A DNA stretch of 64,000 nucleotides from JAKOWB01 sp038363005 (GCA_038363005.1 JBBQBI010000019.1:31730-95729), one strand, 5' to 3'; counted from the first letter of the stretch, positions 42,528-52,777 are shown. Made by a program: numbers and translations. Notes: generated by a model from the sequence alone, not told the origin.

Positions 42528-43523
42528 ATGACCCGCCACGCCTCCACCCTGCTGACCTCGCTGCTGGTCGCCGCCCTGCTGCTGGCGCTGCCCTTCCTGG
42601 TGCAGACCACGCAGCAGCGCGAGATCCTGGTCATCCTGATGATCAACGCGATCATCGTGGTCAGCTATCGGCTGCTGACGCTGACCGGCGAATGGTCGCT
42701 GGCGCACATCATCATGATGGGCGTCGGCGCCTATGGCAGCGCCATCTTGACCAAGCAGCTCGGCTTGCCGATCCCGCTGTCGATGCTGCTGGCGGCGCTG
42801 ATTGCCGGCCTGGTCTCCTACATCCTCAGCTTTCCGCTGTTCCGCATGAAGGGCTTCTACTTCCTGATCGGCTCCTTCGCCGCTGGCGAGGCGATCCGCC
42901 TGGCCTGGCGGCTGTCCAGTCTGCGCGGGCTGTTCGGCGGGCCCTCGGGCATCCGCACCGTGCCGGATCTAGGCAAGCTGGAGCTGTTCGGCAGGACCTT
43001 CGATTTCTACGACACGGCGAATTTCTACTATGTCGCGCTGGGCGTCGCGGCGCTGTCGCTCTGGGCGCTCTGGCGGGTCGAACGCTCGCGCTTCGGCCTA
43101 GTGTTCCACGCGCTGCATTGGCAGGACAAGCTGGCCGAATCGGTCGGCGTCAACGCCAGGGCCTACCGCACGCAGGCGCTGGTGGTGGCCTCGACCTTCG
43201 CCGGGCTGGCCGGCAGCCTGCATGCCCACTTCGTCGGCTCGGTCAGCGCCAATGCCTTCGACGTCGGCGAAATGGTCGACGTGCTGATCTGGGTGATCGT
43301 CGGTGGCACCGCCACCTTCTACGGCCCCTTGCTGGGCCTGGTCCTGCTGACCGTGGTGAACCAGCTGGTGCTGCGCTCGCTCGGCATCGACCAGGCCAGG
43401 CCGCTGATCTTCGGCGGCATCCTGATCCTGGCCATCCTGTTCCTGCCGAATGGCCTGGAAAGCCTGGTGCAGAAGGCGCGGGACAGGCTGGCCCGCCGCA
43501 AGGCTACCGCCGCTTCAACCTGA
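42528..43523 (+). CDS. Branched-chain-type ABC transporter permease (LivM family)
   Basis: This 331-residue multi-pass protein has LivM features (LTLTGEWSLAHIIMMGVGAYG, GPSGIRTVPDL, WIVIGGTATFYGPLLG in slightly varied form). It is the last plus-strand gene of the transporter. Its final 20 bases overlap, in antisense, the end of the minus-strand hypothetical gene at 43504. The ATP-binding subunits lie on the opposite strand 2 kb further on. Confidence 0.9.
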   Translation: MTRHASTLLTSLLVAALLLALPFLVQTTQQREILVILMINAIIVVSYRLLTLTGEWSLAHIIMMGVGAYGSAILTKQLGLPIPLSMLLAALIAGLVSYILSFPLFRMKGFYFLIGSFAAGEAIRLAWRLSSLRGLFGGPSGIRTVPDLGKLELFGRTFDFYDTANFYYVALGVAALSLWALWRVERSRFGLVFHALHWQDKLAESVGVNARAYRTQALVVASTFAGLAGSLHAHFVGSVSANAFDVGEMVDVLIWVIVGGTATFYGPLLGLVLLTVVNQLVLRSLGIDQARPLIFGGILILAILFLPNGLESLVQKARDRLARRKATAAST

Positions 43524-44241
43524 CGTCCCACTGCTCGCCGCTGGTCGACTCGCCGTGGCACTGCGCCTGTCCGGCGGCGTTGGGCGTGCAGGTCAGGCGG
43601 TCCTGGTACCACTGGGTGCCGTCGCTGCAGATGGCATCGGCGTCCTCGATATAGAGGCGCTCGGCACTGTCCAGCAGGACCTGCGCCGGTGCCTTGCAGG
43701 TCACGCCGTCGCGCTGGAACACCAGCGTCCCCTGGCCCTTGTCATCGAAGCAGTAGGTCGACTGCGAGGTCTTTGGCAGGCCAGGCGTATGGGTGAAAGG
43801 CTCGCTGACCCAGCAGCCCGCCAGCTTCGCCAGATCCTTCTTGCTGTCCGGGAAGGGCAGGGGATCGCCGGCCTTGGGGGTCGGCGCGGGCGCCGGCGCG
43901 GGTACAGGTGCGGGAGTGGGCGCGGGCGTTGGGGCCGGTGCAGGCGCTGGCGTGGGCGCTGGTTGCGGTGGCGGCGGCGGCACGAAGCTGCCGTCCTCGG
44001 CGCGGCAGAAATCGCCGGCCAGCAGCGCCCGCAGCCGCTGCTTCTCGGCCTCCAGCGCGGCGTTCTCGTCCTGCAACGCAGTCAGCCGCGCCTGCCAGCC
44101 CGGTTCGGGCGGGGGCTCCTGCGGCTTGGGATAGAGCAGCACCTCGGGCAGCAGCAGCAGGAGCAGCAGCAGGGCGGCGATGCCGGTGGCGATCGCGATG
44201 GCCCAGGGAAACCGCCGCCCGCTCCGCTGCGCGTCAGCCAT
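43504..44241 (-). CDS. Membrane-anchored protein with coiled coil, Pro/Ala repeat and Cys-rich C-terminal domain
   Basis: This 245-residue protein of unknown function has one transmembrane segment (about 12-32) and a coiled coil (about 50-74, LTALQDENAALEAEKQRLRAL). An APTPAPAP-type rigid linker (about 92-122) leads to a C-terminal domain with six cysteines (KLAGCWVSEPF, TYCFDDKG, VTCKAP, AICSDG, LTCTPN, QCHGES), likely folded outside the membrane with disulfides. It starts one base after the vWA gene stop, so it belongs to the transporter ATPase operon. Confidence 0.72.
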   Translation of the reverse strand: MADAQRSGRRFPWAIAIATGIAALLLLLLLLPEVLLYPKPQEPPPEPGWQARLTALQDENAALEAEKQRLRALLAGDFCRAEDGSFVPPPPPQPAPTPAPAPAPTPAPTPAPVPAPAPAPTPKAGDPLPFPDSKKDLAKLAGCWVSEPFTHTPGLPKTSQSTYCFDDKGQGTLVFQRDGVTCKAPAQVLLDSAERLYIEDADAICSDGTQWYQDRLTCTPNAAGQAQCHGESTSGEQWDVRLKRR

Positions 44242-44242
44242 C

Positions 44243-44962
44243 TCAGCCTCCGCCGTTGCCCAGCATGCTGACGTTGGCCTCGGCCTCGATCTCGCGGATC
44301 AGCTTGATGCGCATGGCTTCGGCATAGCCGTCGTAGTCGCTGACCGCCAGCACGAAGGCCTGCGGGCCGCTCATCACCTCGTCGCGAAAGTAGTGCTCCA
44401 GGTCCGGGTCGTCATTCAGGATTGCCAGGCCGTTGATATCCACGCCGTGGGCCGCGGCAAAAGCGCGGCCGTCGCTAACGCTAAGCGTCCAGTCCGAGGG
44501 CGGTGTCTCCTTGCCGTCGCCCGACAGGTCGATGACCATGCGGTCGGCGCCGTAGGCGTTGGTGATCAGGGCGTTGGTGCCGTACTGCAGCGCCTTGCCG
44601 ATGCCGGTGCCGCCGTTGGCGATGCGCCGGGGCCAGCTCTCCACCGTAGCGGCGAAGGCCTCGGCGCTGGCGGCGTCGCTGACCACGAACCAGGGCGAAA
44701 AGTCTTTCGGCCGGTTGGACTCGGCCCAGACCTCCAGCGAAACCACGATGCGACCGTGCGGCTGCTTGGTGATGGCCGCCAGGACAGAGCTGTCGCGGAA
44801 GGCCTTGGCGATGCCCTCGACCTGCAGCCGGTACTCGCCGTCGTCGACCGAGCCCGAGGCGTCGATTGCCAGGACCAGCTCCAGATCGACGGTCAGCAGC
44901 TCCGCCCGCGGCTGGGCCAGCGGCAGGCAGAGCGCCAGCGCCATGGCGGCCAGGCGCTTCAC
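44243..44962 (-). CDS. DUF1194 von Willebrand factor A-like exported protein
   Basis: This 239-residue protein has a signal peptide (to about residue 20), then the vWA metal-ion adhesion motif DASGS (34-38), followed by MVIDLSGDGKETPP, a second MIDAS element. DUF1194 proteins are vWA-fold with unknown roles; metal-dependent protein binding is likely. Its start overlaps the upstream gene stop by 4 bases, and the downstream membrane protein begins one base after its stop. The three probably act together. Confidence 0.83.
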   Translation of the reverse strand: MKRLAAMALALCLPLAQPRAELLTVDLELVLAIDASGSVDDGEYRLQVEGIAKAFRDSSVLAAITKQPHGRIVVSLEVWAESNRPKDFSPWFVVSDAASAEAFAATVESWPRRIANGGTGIGKALQYGTNALITNAYGADRMVIDLSGDGKETPPSDWTLSVSDGRAFAAAHGVDINGLAILNDDPDLEHYFRDEVMSGPQAFVLAVSDYDGYAEAMRIKLIREIEAEANVSMLGNGGG

Positions 44963-45551
44963 CCCAGGCGGTCCGGCGCGATCAGGCGCACGGCGTCATG
45001 CAGCCGCCGCCCGTCGTTGAAGCCGGTGGGCCGGCGGTCGCGCCAGGCGCGATAGGGCTCCGCCACCAGCAGGCTGCCAGCGGCGCGGGCCGCCAGGGCC
45101 GCGGCGCCCTCGGCATGCAGTGCCAGGTAGCGGTTGCGGCTCCAATGGTCATAGCCGCCTGGATAGCGCCGCATCAGCCGCAGGTGATAGAAGGCCGAGC
45201 GGGCGCGGCGTTCCAGCTGCAGGCCGGCGACCCAGGCTGCGCTGGCGGTCCAGAGTGCCGTGGCCTCGGCCAGCAGCGTCGCCGCGCGATCCGGTTCCGC
45301 CAGGGCGAGGTTGGCCAGGCTGGTGGCGTGGCGGGCGTCCGTTGGCGGGAAGATCGCCGCGGCGATCCGGGCGGCTTCCTGCCAATGCTCGCTGGGGTCT
45401 TCGCGGCCGATCAGCGACAGTGCCGTGGCCGACAGCTCCTCCCAATAAAGCTCTTCCTCGCTCCAGCCAGCCAGCGCCAAGGCACGCGGATCCATCTCGG
45501 CATAGTCGTCGAGGTCCGGTGGCAGGCTGTCGGGTTCATCGGCCAAGGCCG

Positions 45552-45555
<4 letters not shown>
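44959..45555 (-). CDS. Hypothetical soluble helical protein
   Basis: The 198-residue product has no signal peptide or membrane segment. It is Ala/Leu-rich and helical (ATSLANLALAEPDRAATLLAEATALW resembles a tetratricopeptide-like hairpin), with aromatic WxxE-type segments (AGWSEEELYWEELS). I do not recognise a family. Its ATG overlaps the livF-type stop by 4 bases and its stop overlaps the DUF1194 start, indicating strict translational coupling within the operon. Confidence 0.7.
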
Positions 45556-46248
<693 letters not shown>

Positions 46249-46259
<11 letters not shown>

Positions 46260-47046
46260 GGCCGTCCTCCGCCATCAGTTCGTCGAGGCCGAAATCGGCA
46301 GCGCCCAGGTAGGCGCGCACCACTTCGGGATTGCCGCGAATCTCCTCCGGCGTGCCCTCGGCCAGCAGGCTGCCGAAGTTCATCACCGTGATGCGCTCGC
46401 ACAGACCCATCACCGCCTGCATGTCGTGCTCGACCAGCAGGATGGTGACGCCGTCGTCGCGCAGGCGGCGCACCAGGTCCATCATCTGCCGCGTCTCCTC
46501 CGGGTTCATGCCGGTGAAGGGCTCGTCCAGCAGCAGCAGCTTGGGATCGGCCGCCATGGCCACCGCCATGCCCAGCGCCCGTTGCAGGCCGTGCGGCAGG
46601 TTGCCGGCGGTCTCCTCGCGGCGGTCGGCCAGGTTAAAGAACTCCAGGATGCGCTCGGTCTTCTCCACCGCCGCGCGGCGCTTTGCCCGGTCCAGGCCCA
46701 GCACGCCGGCGACCAGGCTGCTCTTGGCCTGCAGGTGGCAGCCCAGCAGCACGTTCTCGAAGATCGTGAAGGGCGTCACCAGCGTGGTGCCCTGGAAGGT
46801 ACGGACCAGGCCACGCGCGGCGATGTGCGCGGTCTTCTGGCCCGAGATGTCCTGGCCTTCATAGAAGACCTGGCCCGACGTCGGCGCATAGAAGCCGGAG
46901 ATGACGTTGAAGGTGGTGGTCTTGCCGGCGCCGTTCGGCCCGATCAGGCCATGGATCGACCCCGCCTCCACCGTGAAGGACAGCTCGTTCACCGCCAGCA
47001 GGCCGCCGAAGCGCCGCGTCAGGTTGCGTGTTTCGAGTAATGCCAT
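46249..47046 (-). CDS. Branched-chain-type ABC transporter ATPase (LivG family)
   Basis: The 265-residue ATPase has Walker A GPNGAGKTT (36-44), LivG-type FNVISGFYAPTSGQV and RTFQGTTLVTPFTIFENV, and Walker B LLLLDEPFTGMNPEET. The ABC signature is LPHGLQRALGMAVAMA, a divergent form of the LSGGQ motif as is usual for LivG. It heads a minus-strand operon of five genes: two ATPases then three of unknown function. Confidence 0.91.
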
Positions 47047-47152
47047 GCCCTTGTCCGTCCAGACCCGCGCGACCCGCCAGTCCCCGCGAGGCTTTTTCTC
47101 GTTGTTGGCCAGGAGTGTAGCAGAGCGCCGGCCGCGGCAAAGGAAAAGCCGG

Positions 47153-48691
47153 CTACTCGACGCGGAAGACCGTGAGTGCCTGGATCGTGGTGCCGCCGTC
47201 GAATAAGGCGCGTGCCTCGTAGATGCCGGACTCCAGCCGACCGAAGTCGATCGCGCCTTCCTGGGCGCCCTGCAGATAGCGGTACTGGAGGTAGCTGGTG
47301 GCCGGCTGCCCAGCGTAGCTGATGGCGATCCAGTCCCGGTCGTTGCCGGGCAGGCCGGCGAAGCGCACCACCAGAGGCTCGCTGGCCGGGTGGAAGGCCG
47401 CGCCGACATCGAGGGACGGCAGCCGGTCCATCGCCGGCGCCTCGTAGGCCACGGCAAGGTTCAGGGCCTCCGCCAGGCTGTCGAAGTCGGGCAGCGCCAG
47501 CAGATCGGCCAGTCGCCAGTCGCCAGTGGGCTGCAGGTAGAGCTCGAAGGCGCCCTGGGGCGCAGCGTGGCTGGCCAGCCAGGCGGCGAGGCGCGGGCGC
47601 AGGGCGTCGGCCCGCGGGTTGCCGGGCCCCTGGCCGAGCAGCGCGGTCAGCTGTTGCGCCACGCCGCCGGCATCGCCGTCGCCCAGCAGCGACAACAGCC
47701 TGTCGAGCAGCCGCTGGTCGTCCAGCCGCAAGCGCAGCCAGCGCGGCAGGATGGCGGTGGGTCCGCGCGCCGGGTCGCTCAGCACCGTCGGCCGCAGATC
47801 GGCGATCTCCACCCGCAGGTCGATGCTTCCATAGTCGACGATGTCGATCAGTAGCTGGTTCAGTGCCAGCCGGCCGTTGCGCAGCGTGAAGAGCAGGTCG
47901 AGCGACAGGTCCAGCTTGATGCGTTGGCCGCCGAAGATCGCTGCCGCGTCCGCTGGCAGGATGCTGGTCGGCAGCGACAGGCCCTCGAGCCGCAGCGTCA
48001 GGAAGCGGGGCGGGAAGCGCCGCCGCACGTTCTCCATGTCGATGCGGGTCACGGTCAGGCGCTCCAGCGCAATGGGCGGCTGGCCGGCCTTGGTGATCAC
48101 CAGCTTGGCAACGGCGAAGTGTTCCAGGTTTTCGGCCTCCACCGCGCCATGCGCCACGCGCACGCCGCTGGTCGCCGCCATCTGCTTCAGCAGCTCGAAG
48201 GCGACCGGCCCCTCGTAGTGGTCGGCATAGCCGTCCTCGCCGGGGCAACGACCGAGCGAGAGACTTGGGAAGTAGAAACTGTCGTCGCTGGCGCCGGAAT
48301 CGAGGGACTGCCAGCCATTCTGCGTGCTGCCTTCGTAGCTGGGACAGCCGGGTGCGCCCTGCACCGTGACCTTGCCGCCTTGTTCCATCGAATCGAACAG
48401 GCCGGCGTGCAGTGCTGCCTTGCAGATGTTGCTGTCGTCCCGGTAGGTCCAGGTACCAATGATGCCGCCGATGATCTGCTCCAGCGTGCCGTAGAACTCT
48501 GGCTTTTCGGCGCCCAGTTCATCGGTCAGCTCGTCGAGGCCGAGCGTCAGGCCCCTGGGCGGCCCGCAGCTGCAGGTCACCTTGGCCGCCACGTCGCCGT
48601 AGCCGTAGAACTTCGGCAGGCAGGCATCGAGCGCCAGCACCGGACCGGGCAGTCCGGTGACAAGAATCGCGATGGCCAGGGCTTGCCGCAT
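47153..48691 (-). CDS. Exported protein with LCCL domain
   Basis: The 512-residue product has a signal peptide (to about residue 21), then an LCCL domain at about 36-142 (VTCSCGPP, GTWTYRDDSNICKAALHAGLFDSMEQGGKVTV, YEGSTQNGWQSLDSG). LCCL domains are best known from eukaryotic secreted proteins and occur in some bacteria. The middle (200-350) is a beta-rich, unrecognised region. The C-terminal 90 residues (WIAISYAGQPATSYLQYRYL, SGIYEARALFDGG) look like a beta-sandwich. Function unknown; probable periplasmic location. It reads in the same direction as the downstream ATPase genes but 106 bases separate them. Confidence 0.75.
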   Translation of the reverse strand: MRQALAIAILVTGLPGPVLALDACLPKFYGYGDVAAKVTCSCGPPRGLTLGLDELTDELGAEKPEFYGTLEQIIGGIIGTWTYRDDSNICKAALHAGLFDSMEQGGKVTVQGAPGCPSYEGSTQNGWQSLDSGASDDSFYFPSLSLGRCPGEDGYADHYEGPVAFELLKQMAATSGVRVAHGAVEAENLEHFAVAKLVITKAGQPPIALERLTVTRIDMENVRRRFPPRFLTLRLEGLSLPTSILPADAAAIFGGQRIKLDLSLDLLFTLRNGRLALNQLLIDIVDYGSIDLRVEIADLRPTVLSDPARGPTAILPRWLRLRLDDQRLLDRLLSLLGDGDAGGVAQQLTALLGQGPGNPRADALRPRLAAWLASHAAPQGAFELYLQPTGDWRLADLLALPDFDSLAEALNLAVAYEAPAMDRLPSLDVGAAFHPASEPLVVRFAGLPGNDRDWIAISYAGQPATSYLQYRYLQGAQEGAIDFGRLESGIYEARALFDGGTTIQALTVFRVE

Positions 48692-48749
48692 GTCTCCCCC
48701 CCCAGCTGCCGCTCAGGTCGGACAGTCTAGCCGACTGACGTCTCCTGCA

Positions 48750-48784
48750 AAGCAAAAGCGCCCGGTGCCTTTGGCACCGGGCGC
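48750..48784 (-). terminator. Rho-independent terminator after the APC permease
   Basis: The 12-base arms GCGCCCGGTGCC and GGCACCGGGCGC surround a 3-base loop. On the minus strand the stem is followed by TTTTGCTTT, a classic intrinsic terminator for the permease transcript ending at 48808. Confidence 0.88.
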
Positions 48785-48807
48785 CTGCTGGCCGGAAGCG
48801 GCCTTGG

Positions 48808-50397
48808 CTAGTCGAGCGTGAAGAGGAAATGCGCCGCCACCATGACGCCGATGCCGCCGGCCAGCGTCAGGTAAGGCAGGATGCCGGCCTTGCGCTCGCC
48901 CAGGCTGCCGCCGCTGAGCCCTAGATCCTGCATCATGTGTTCGGGGAAGCGGCCCTTGTCCTGCTTGTAGTGGCGGAACCAGAAGACCGGGATGATCAGC
49001 CCGGCGGCGCCCAGGCCGTACCACAGCAGGTCGGGCGACCCCCAGGTCTTGGCGCCGGCGCCCATCAGCATGGCGTTGAAGTAGGACAGCACCGCGCCGA
49101 CTGCGATCAGGATGGTCGGCGCCCGCCAGGGCCGCTTGATGTGGGCATTGTCGATGCGGTGGATCCAGCCGGCGTTCAGGTTCAGGAAGTTGAAGATGAT
49201 GTAGCCGCAGTTGGAAATCGCCAGGATGAAGTAGTAGGCCCCGGCGTCCGACGCGGCGAAGGACAGCAGCACCAGGTTGAAGCAGAGGTCGGTCCACATG
49301 GCGCTGGTCGGCGCGCCACGGTGGTTGGTGCGCGACAGGTAGCGCGGCAGCCAGCCGTCGACCGAACCCTGGTAGAGCGTGCGGCTGGAGCCCGCCATGG
49401 CGGTCATGATCGCCAGCAGCAGCGCCAGGATCATCAGCATCTGCAGCAGGCCGTCGACCAGGCTGCCGCCGTGCACCATGCCGGCCATGGCTGCGGCCAC
49501 GCCGCTGCCATCGACGATGCCGGGCTGCGTCATGCCCTCTGCCCCCAGCACGCCCTGGAAGGTGAAGGGCACCAGGAAGTAGATCACCAGGCAGAGCAGC
49601 CCGGAATAGAAGATCGCCTTGAAGGTATCGACGCCGGGGTTCTTGAATTCGCTGGTGTAGCAGATCGCCGTCTCGAAGGCGTAGGTCGACCAGGCGGCGA
49701 TGAAGAGGCCGCCGAAGAACAGCGTCCAGTTGCTGTTCACCCAGTCGCCCATCGCCGGGGTGAAGTTGTCGTAGTTGACGCCGCCGGTGAACAGCGGCAC
49801 CAGCCCGACGATCAGCATGGGGATGATGACCAGCAGCCCCACCACGGTCTGCACCCGGGCAGTGCCCAGGATGCCGCGGTGCTGGATGGCGAAGACCAGC
49901 AGCATCAGCACGGCGCCGATGAAGAAGGTGGCGCCGAAGGAAATGTCGACCAGTCCGGGAATGGAGAAGTTGAAGAGTTCCCACGCCCCGAGGCCTGGCA
50001 TGGCGCCGGCCAGCGCGTTGACGATGTAGGCCGAGGCGATGGCGCAGCCCAGCGACAGCACCGGCGTCCAGGCCAGCCAATTGCACCAGACCGACAGCGG
50101 CGCCAGGAACTTGCCGTACTTCAGCCAGGCCGCAGCGCCATAGACCGAGGCGCCGCCCGACTTGTTGGGGAAGAGGCCGGCGATCTCGGCATAGGTGAAG
50201 GACTGCACGAAGCCCAGCAGCATGGAGAGCATCCACACCAGGAAGGCGGCCTCCATGGTCATGCCGGCGATGCCGCCGATGGAGAAGAGCACCAGCGCCG
50301 GTACCCCCGACGCGACCCAGAAGGCGCCCTTCCAGTTGATGCTCCGGTGCAGGCCGCCGCCGGCGGCGGCGCTGGTGCCAATGGTCGTGTCGGTCAT
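48808..50397 (-). CDS. APC superfamily amino acid/amine permease
   Basis: This 529-residue transporter has about 12 hydrophobic segments and the APC substrate-site region GIAGMTMEAAFLVW near the first helix break. SFTYAEIAGLFPNKSGGASVY is the typical second signature. Charged C-terminal HYKQDKGRFPEH follows the last helix. The substrate is unknown. The position between tmm and gmaS, and the phased ACCA array in its upstream region, suggest a methylated amine or ethanolamine-like compound. It is divergent from the histidine kinase gene. Confidence 0.85.
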   Translation of the reverse strand: MTDTTIGTSAAAGGGLHRSINWKGAFWVASGVPALVLFSIGGIAGMTMEAAFLVWMLSMLLGFVQSFTYAEIAGLFPNKSGGASVYGAAAWLKYGKFLAPLSVWCNWLAWTPVLSLGCAIASAYIVNALAGAMPGLGAWELFNFSIPGLVDISFGATFFIGAVLMLLVFAIQHRGILGTARVQTVVGLLVIIPMLIVGLVPLFTGGVNYDNFTPAMGDWVNSNWTLFFGGLFIAAWSTYAFETAICYTSEFKNPGVDTFKAIFYSGLLCLVIYFLVPFTFQGVLGAEGMTQPGIVDGSGVAAAMAGMVHGGSLVDGLLQMLMILALLLAIMTAMAGSSRTLYQGSVDGWLPRYLSRTNHRGAPTSAMWTDLCFNLVLLSFAASDAGAYYFILAISNCGYIIFNFLNLNAGWIHRIDNAHIKRPWRAPTILIAVGAVLSYFNAMLMGAGAKTWGSPDLLWYGLGAAGLIIPVFWFRHYKQDKGRFPEHMMQDLGLSGGSLGERKAGILPYLTLAGGIGVMVAAHFLFTLD

Positions 50398-50449
50398 GGT
50401 GGCTGCCCCCTTGGGATCGTTTCAGTGCTGGTCGCCGCCCGTCGTCCAC

Positions 50450-50485
50450 TGGTCGCCGAGTGGTGCGGAATTGGTCACGATTGGC
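50450..50485 (-). promoter_or_regulatory. Phased ACCA array between the APC permease and kinase genes
   Basis: On the minus strand the words are ACCAATTCCGC, ACCACTCGGCG and ACCAGTGGACG, preceded by GCCA. TGGT occurs at 50450, 50461 and 50472 and TGGC at 50482, spacing 11, 11 and 10. The word GACCAATTCCG is identical to one upstream of tdm. Confidence 0.55.
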
Positions 50486-50624
50486 AGGCTATCCCCGGGC
50501 CAATGTTCAGGGCTGGCGAGCGGTGTCGGCAGGGCGCTGTGGGGGAAGGTGCTTGCCCAATTTGCGCAAACCTCGTCCTTTCGGGGGAGTAGAGCCGCCA
50601 GCCGCCGTGGGTGATGCTCCCATC

Positions 50625-52133
50625 ATGACCAAGACTCCCGACCAGCTCTTCGAGACCGTCGCCAACTACACCTACGACTGGGAAAGCTGGATGAGCCCGG
50701 AGGGGCGCGCGCTGTGGATCAACCCGGCGGTGGAGCGCATCACCGGGGTCGGTGTCGCCGAATGCCTGGCGATGCCCGGCTATCCACTGCCGCTGATCGC
50801 CGCCGAGGACCGCGCTGCGATGGCGGCGCAGTTCGCCACCGCGGCGGCCGGCGGCAGCGCCAATGACATCGAATTCCGCATCCTGCGCCGCGATGGCCTG
50901 CCCTGCTGGGGCGCCATCTCCTGGCAGCCGCTTTATGACGAGGCCGGTCGGCCGCTGGGCTTTCGCACCTCGGTGCGCGACATCACCCGCCGCAAGGAGG
51001 CCGAGGAGGCGCAGGAGGCAGCGCGCCTGGCAGCCGAGCAGGCCAGTCTGGCGAAGTCGAAGTTCCTGGCGGCCGCCAGCCACGACCTGCGCCAGCCGAT
51101 CCAGGCCGCCGGCCTCTTCGTCGCCGCGCTGCGTCGCCGCGCGCCGGACGGTGAGGTGCGCAACCTGGTCGAGCAGATCGGTCTCTGCCTGGCCTCGACG
51201 CAGGAGTTGCTGGACGCGCTGCTCGACATCTCGCGGCTCGACGCGCAGGTGCTGAAGGTCGAGCCTGGCGCCCTGGCGCTGGGCGACCTCTTCGAGCGGC
51301 TGGATGCCGAGTTTACCAGCCGGGCGGCGGAAAAGGGGCTCGAGCTGCGCTGCGTCGGCTCCAGCCACTTCGTCGCCAGCGATCCGGTGCTGCTCTATCG
51401 CATCCTGCAGAACTTCACCGCCAACGCCGTGCGCTATACCCCCAGCGGCCGCGTGCTGATCGGCGCCCGCCGGCGCGGACAACTGGTGCGCATCGAGGTG
51501 GCCGACAGCGGCATCGGCATCGCGCCCGACCAGGTGCCGCTGATCTTCCAGGAGTTCACCCAGCTGGGGAATCCTGAGCGCGACCGGAGCAAGGGCCTGG
51601 GCCTCGGGCTTGCCATCGTCGACCGCCTGTCGCGCCTGCTCGGCGTCACGGTCGGTGTGCGCTCGCAGCCCGGCCAGGGCGCCACCTTCTGGGTCGAGGT
51701 GCCGCTGGCCGAGGCACTGCCGCCGCCCAAGCCGGAGCAGCCGCGCGAGGGCCCGCGCCTGGCCGGTCGCCGTATCGCACTGTTGGACGACGAGGCCGTG
51801 GTGCTGGCGGCGCTCAAGGCCTTTCTGGAGGGCGAGGGCGCTACGGTCCTGGCGGCCGAGACTCCGGAAGCCCTGCTGGTCGCACTGGCCGGCGCGGCGC
51901 CGCCGCCAGAGGTGCTGGTGGTCGACTACCGCCTGCGCGGCGGCGTCACCGGCGCGGTGGCGGCCGGGCAAATCCAGGCGGCGCTCGGTCGGCGCTTGCC
52001 GGCGCTGCTGCTGACCGGCGATACCGAGCCGCGGCGCCTGGTGGAAGCCCAGGCCAGCGGTTTTGGCCTGCTGCACAAGCCGGTGGATCCGGCCGCCCTG
52101 CTAAGGGCCCTGGCGGCCGTGCTGGAGAGCTAG
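50625..52133 (+). CDS. Hybrid sensor histidine kinase with PAS and C-terminal receiver domain
   Basis: The 502-residue product has no membrane segment and is probably cytoplasmic. A PAS domain spans about 5-120 (FETVANYTYDWESWMSPEG, DITRRKEAEE). The HisKA H-box has H153 (AASHDLRQPIQA). The ATPase shows N-box LQNFTANAVRY, G1 ADSGIGIAP and G2 GLGLGLAIV. The receiver (383-502) has DDE at 388-390, phospho-acceptor D434 and K485. It overlaps the convergent LuxR response-regulator gene by 4 bases. It likely senses a small molecule and controls the divergent permease. Confidence 0.9.
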   Translation: MTKTPDQLFETVANYTYDWESWMSPEGRALWINPAVERITGVGVAECLAMPGYPLPLIAAEDRAAMAAQFATAAAGGSANDIEFRILRRDGLPCWGAISWQPLYDEAGRPLGFRTSVRDITRRKEAEEAQEAARLAAEQASLAKSKFLAAASHDLRQPIQAAGLFVAALRRRAPDGEVRNLVEQIGLCLASTQELLDALLDISRLDAQVLKVEPGALALGDLFERLDAEFTSRAAEKGLELRCVGSSHFVASDPVLLYRILQNFTANAVRYTPSGRVLIGARRRGQLVRIEVADSGIGIAPDQVPLIFQEFTQLGNPERDRSKGLGLGLAIVDRLSRLLGVTVGVRSQPGQGATFWVEVPLAEALPPPKPEQPREGPRLAGRRIALLDDEAVVLAALKAFLEGEGATVLAAETPEALLVALAGAAPPPEVLVVDYRLRGGVTGAVAAGQIQAALGRRLPALLLTGDTEPRRLVEAQASGFGLLHKPVDPAALLRALAAVLES

Positions 52134-52777
52134 CGCCCCGGCGGCGCGAGGCCCAGCTGCGTCGCCAAAAGCGCCGCCTGGGTGCGGTTGCCGGCGCCCA
52201 GCTTCTTCAGGATGACCTTGAGGTGCGCCTTGACCGTCGACTCCAGCAGCCCAAGGTGGCGCGCGATCTCTTTGTTCGACAGGCCATGCACCAGCAGCTC
52301 GAGCGTCTGGCGCTGGCGCTCGGTCAGGCTGCGCAGTGGGCTGTCGGCCGGCAGCTCGCTGCCGCCGCGCGGCCGGTCAAGCTCGCTCAGCACCACCGGC
52401 GGCACATAGATCTCGCCGGCCAGCACCAGCGACAGCGCATGGCGCAGCGTCTCGTCGGTGCCGGATTTCAGCACATAGCCGCGGGCGCCGGCGGCCAGCG
52501 TCTTGCGGATCGAATCGAGGTCGGCCGAGGCCGAGAGCATGACGATGTGCGCCGTGGGTGCCGTCTGACGCAGCTTCTCCAGACCGGCAAGGCCCTCCAT
52601 CCCAGGCATGGTGAGATCGAGCAGGATCACGTCCAGCTGCGTCAGCCGCTCGCCCAGCGCCAGCGCGGCGGCGATATCGCTCGCTTCCAGCAGCTCGGCG
52701 TCGGGATAGAGCTGATCCAGCAGCAGCGCCAGGCCGCGGCGGAACAGGGCATGATCGTCAGCGATCAGGATACGCAT
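52130..52777 (-). CDS. LuxR/NarL-type response regulator
   Basis: This 215-residue regulator has a receiver domain (phospho-acceptor D54 in VILLDLTMPGM, acidic pair DD at 7-8, Lys in YVLKSGTDE). It ends in a LuxR helix-turn-helix (LTERQRQTLELLVHGLSNKEIARHLG, ESTVKAHLKVILKKLGAGNRTQAALLA). It is presumably phosphorylated by the kinase encoded tail-to-tail beside it. Separate transcription of kinase and regulator from opposite strands is unusual. It lies 48 bases after gmaS on the same strand, so it may be at the end of the gmaS transcript. Confidence 0.9.
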   Translation of the reverse strand: MRILIADDHALFRRGLALLLDQLYPDAELLEASDIAAALALGERLTQLDVILLDLTMPGMEGLAGLEKLRQTAPTAHIVMLSASADLDSIRKTLAAGARGYVLKSGTDETLRHALSLVLAGEIYVPPVVLSELDRPRGGSELPADSPLRSLTERQRQTLELLVHGLSNKEIARHLGLLESTVKAHLKVILKKLGAGNRTQAALLATQLGLAPPGR

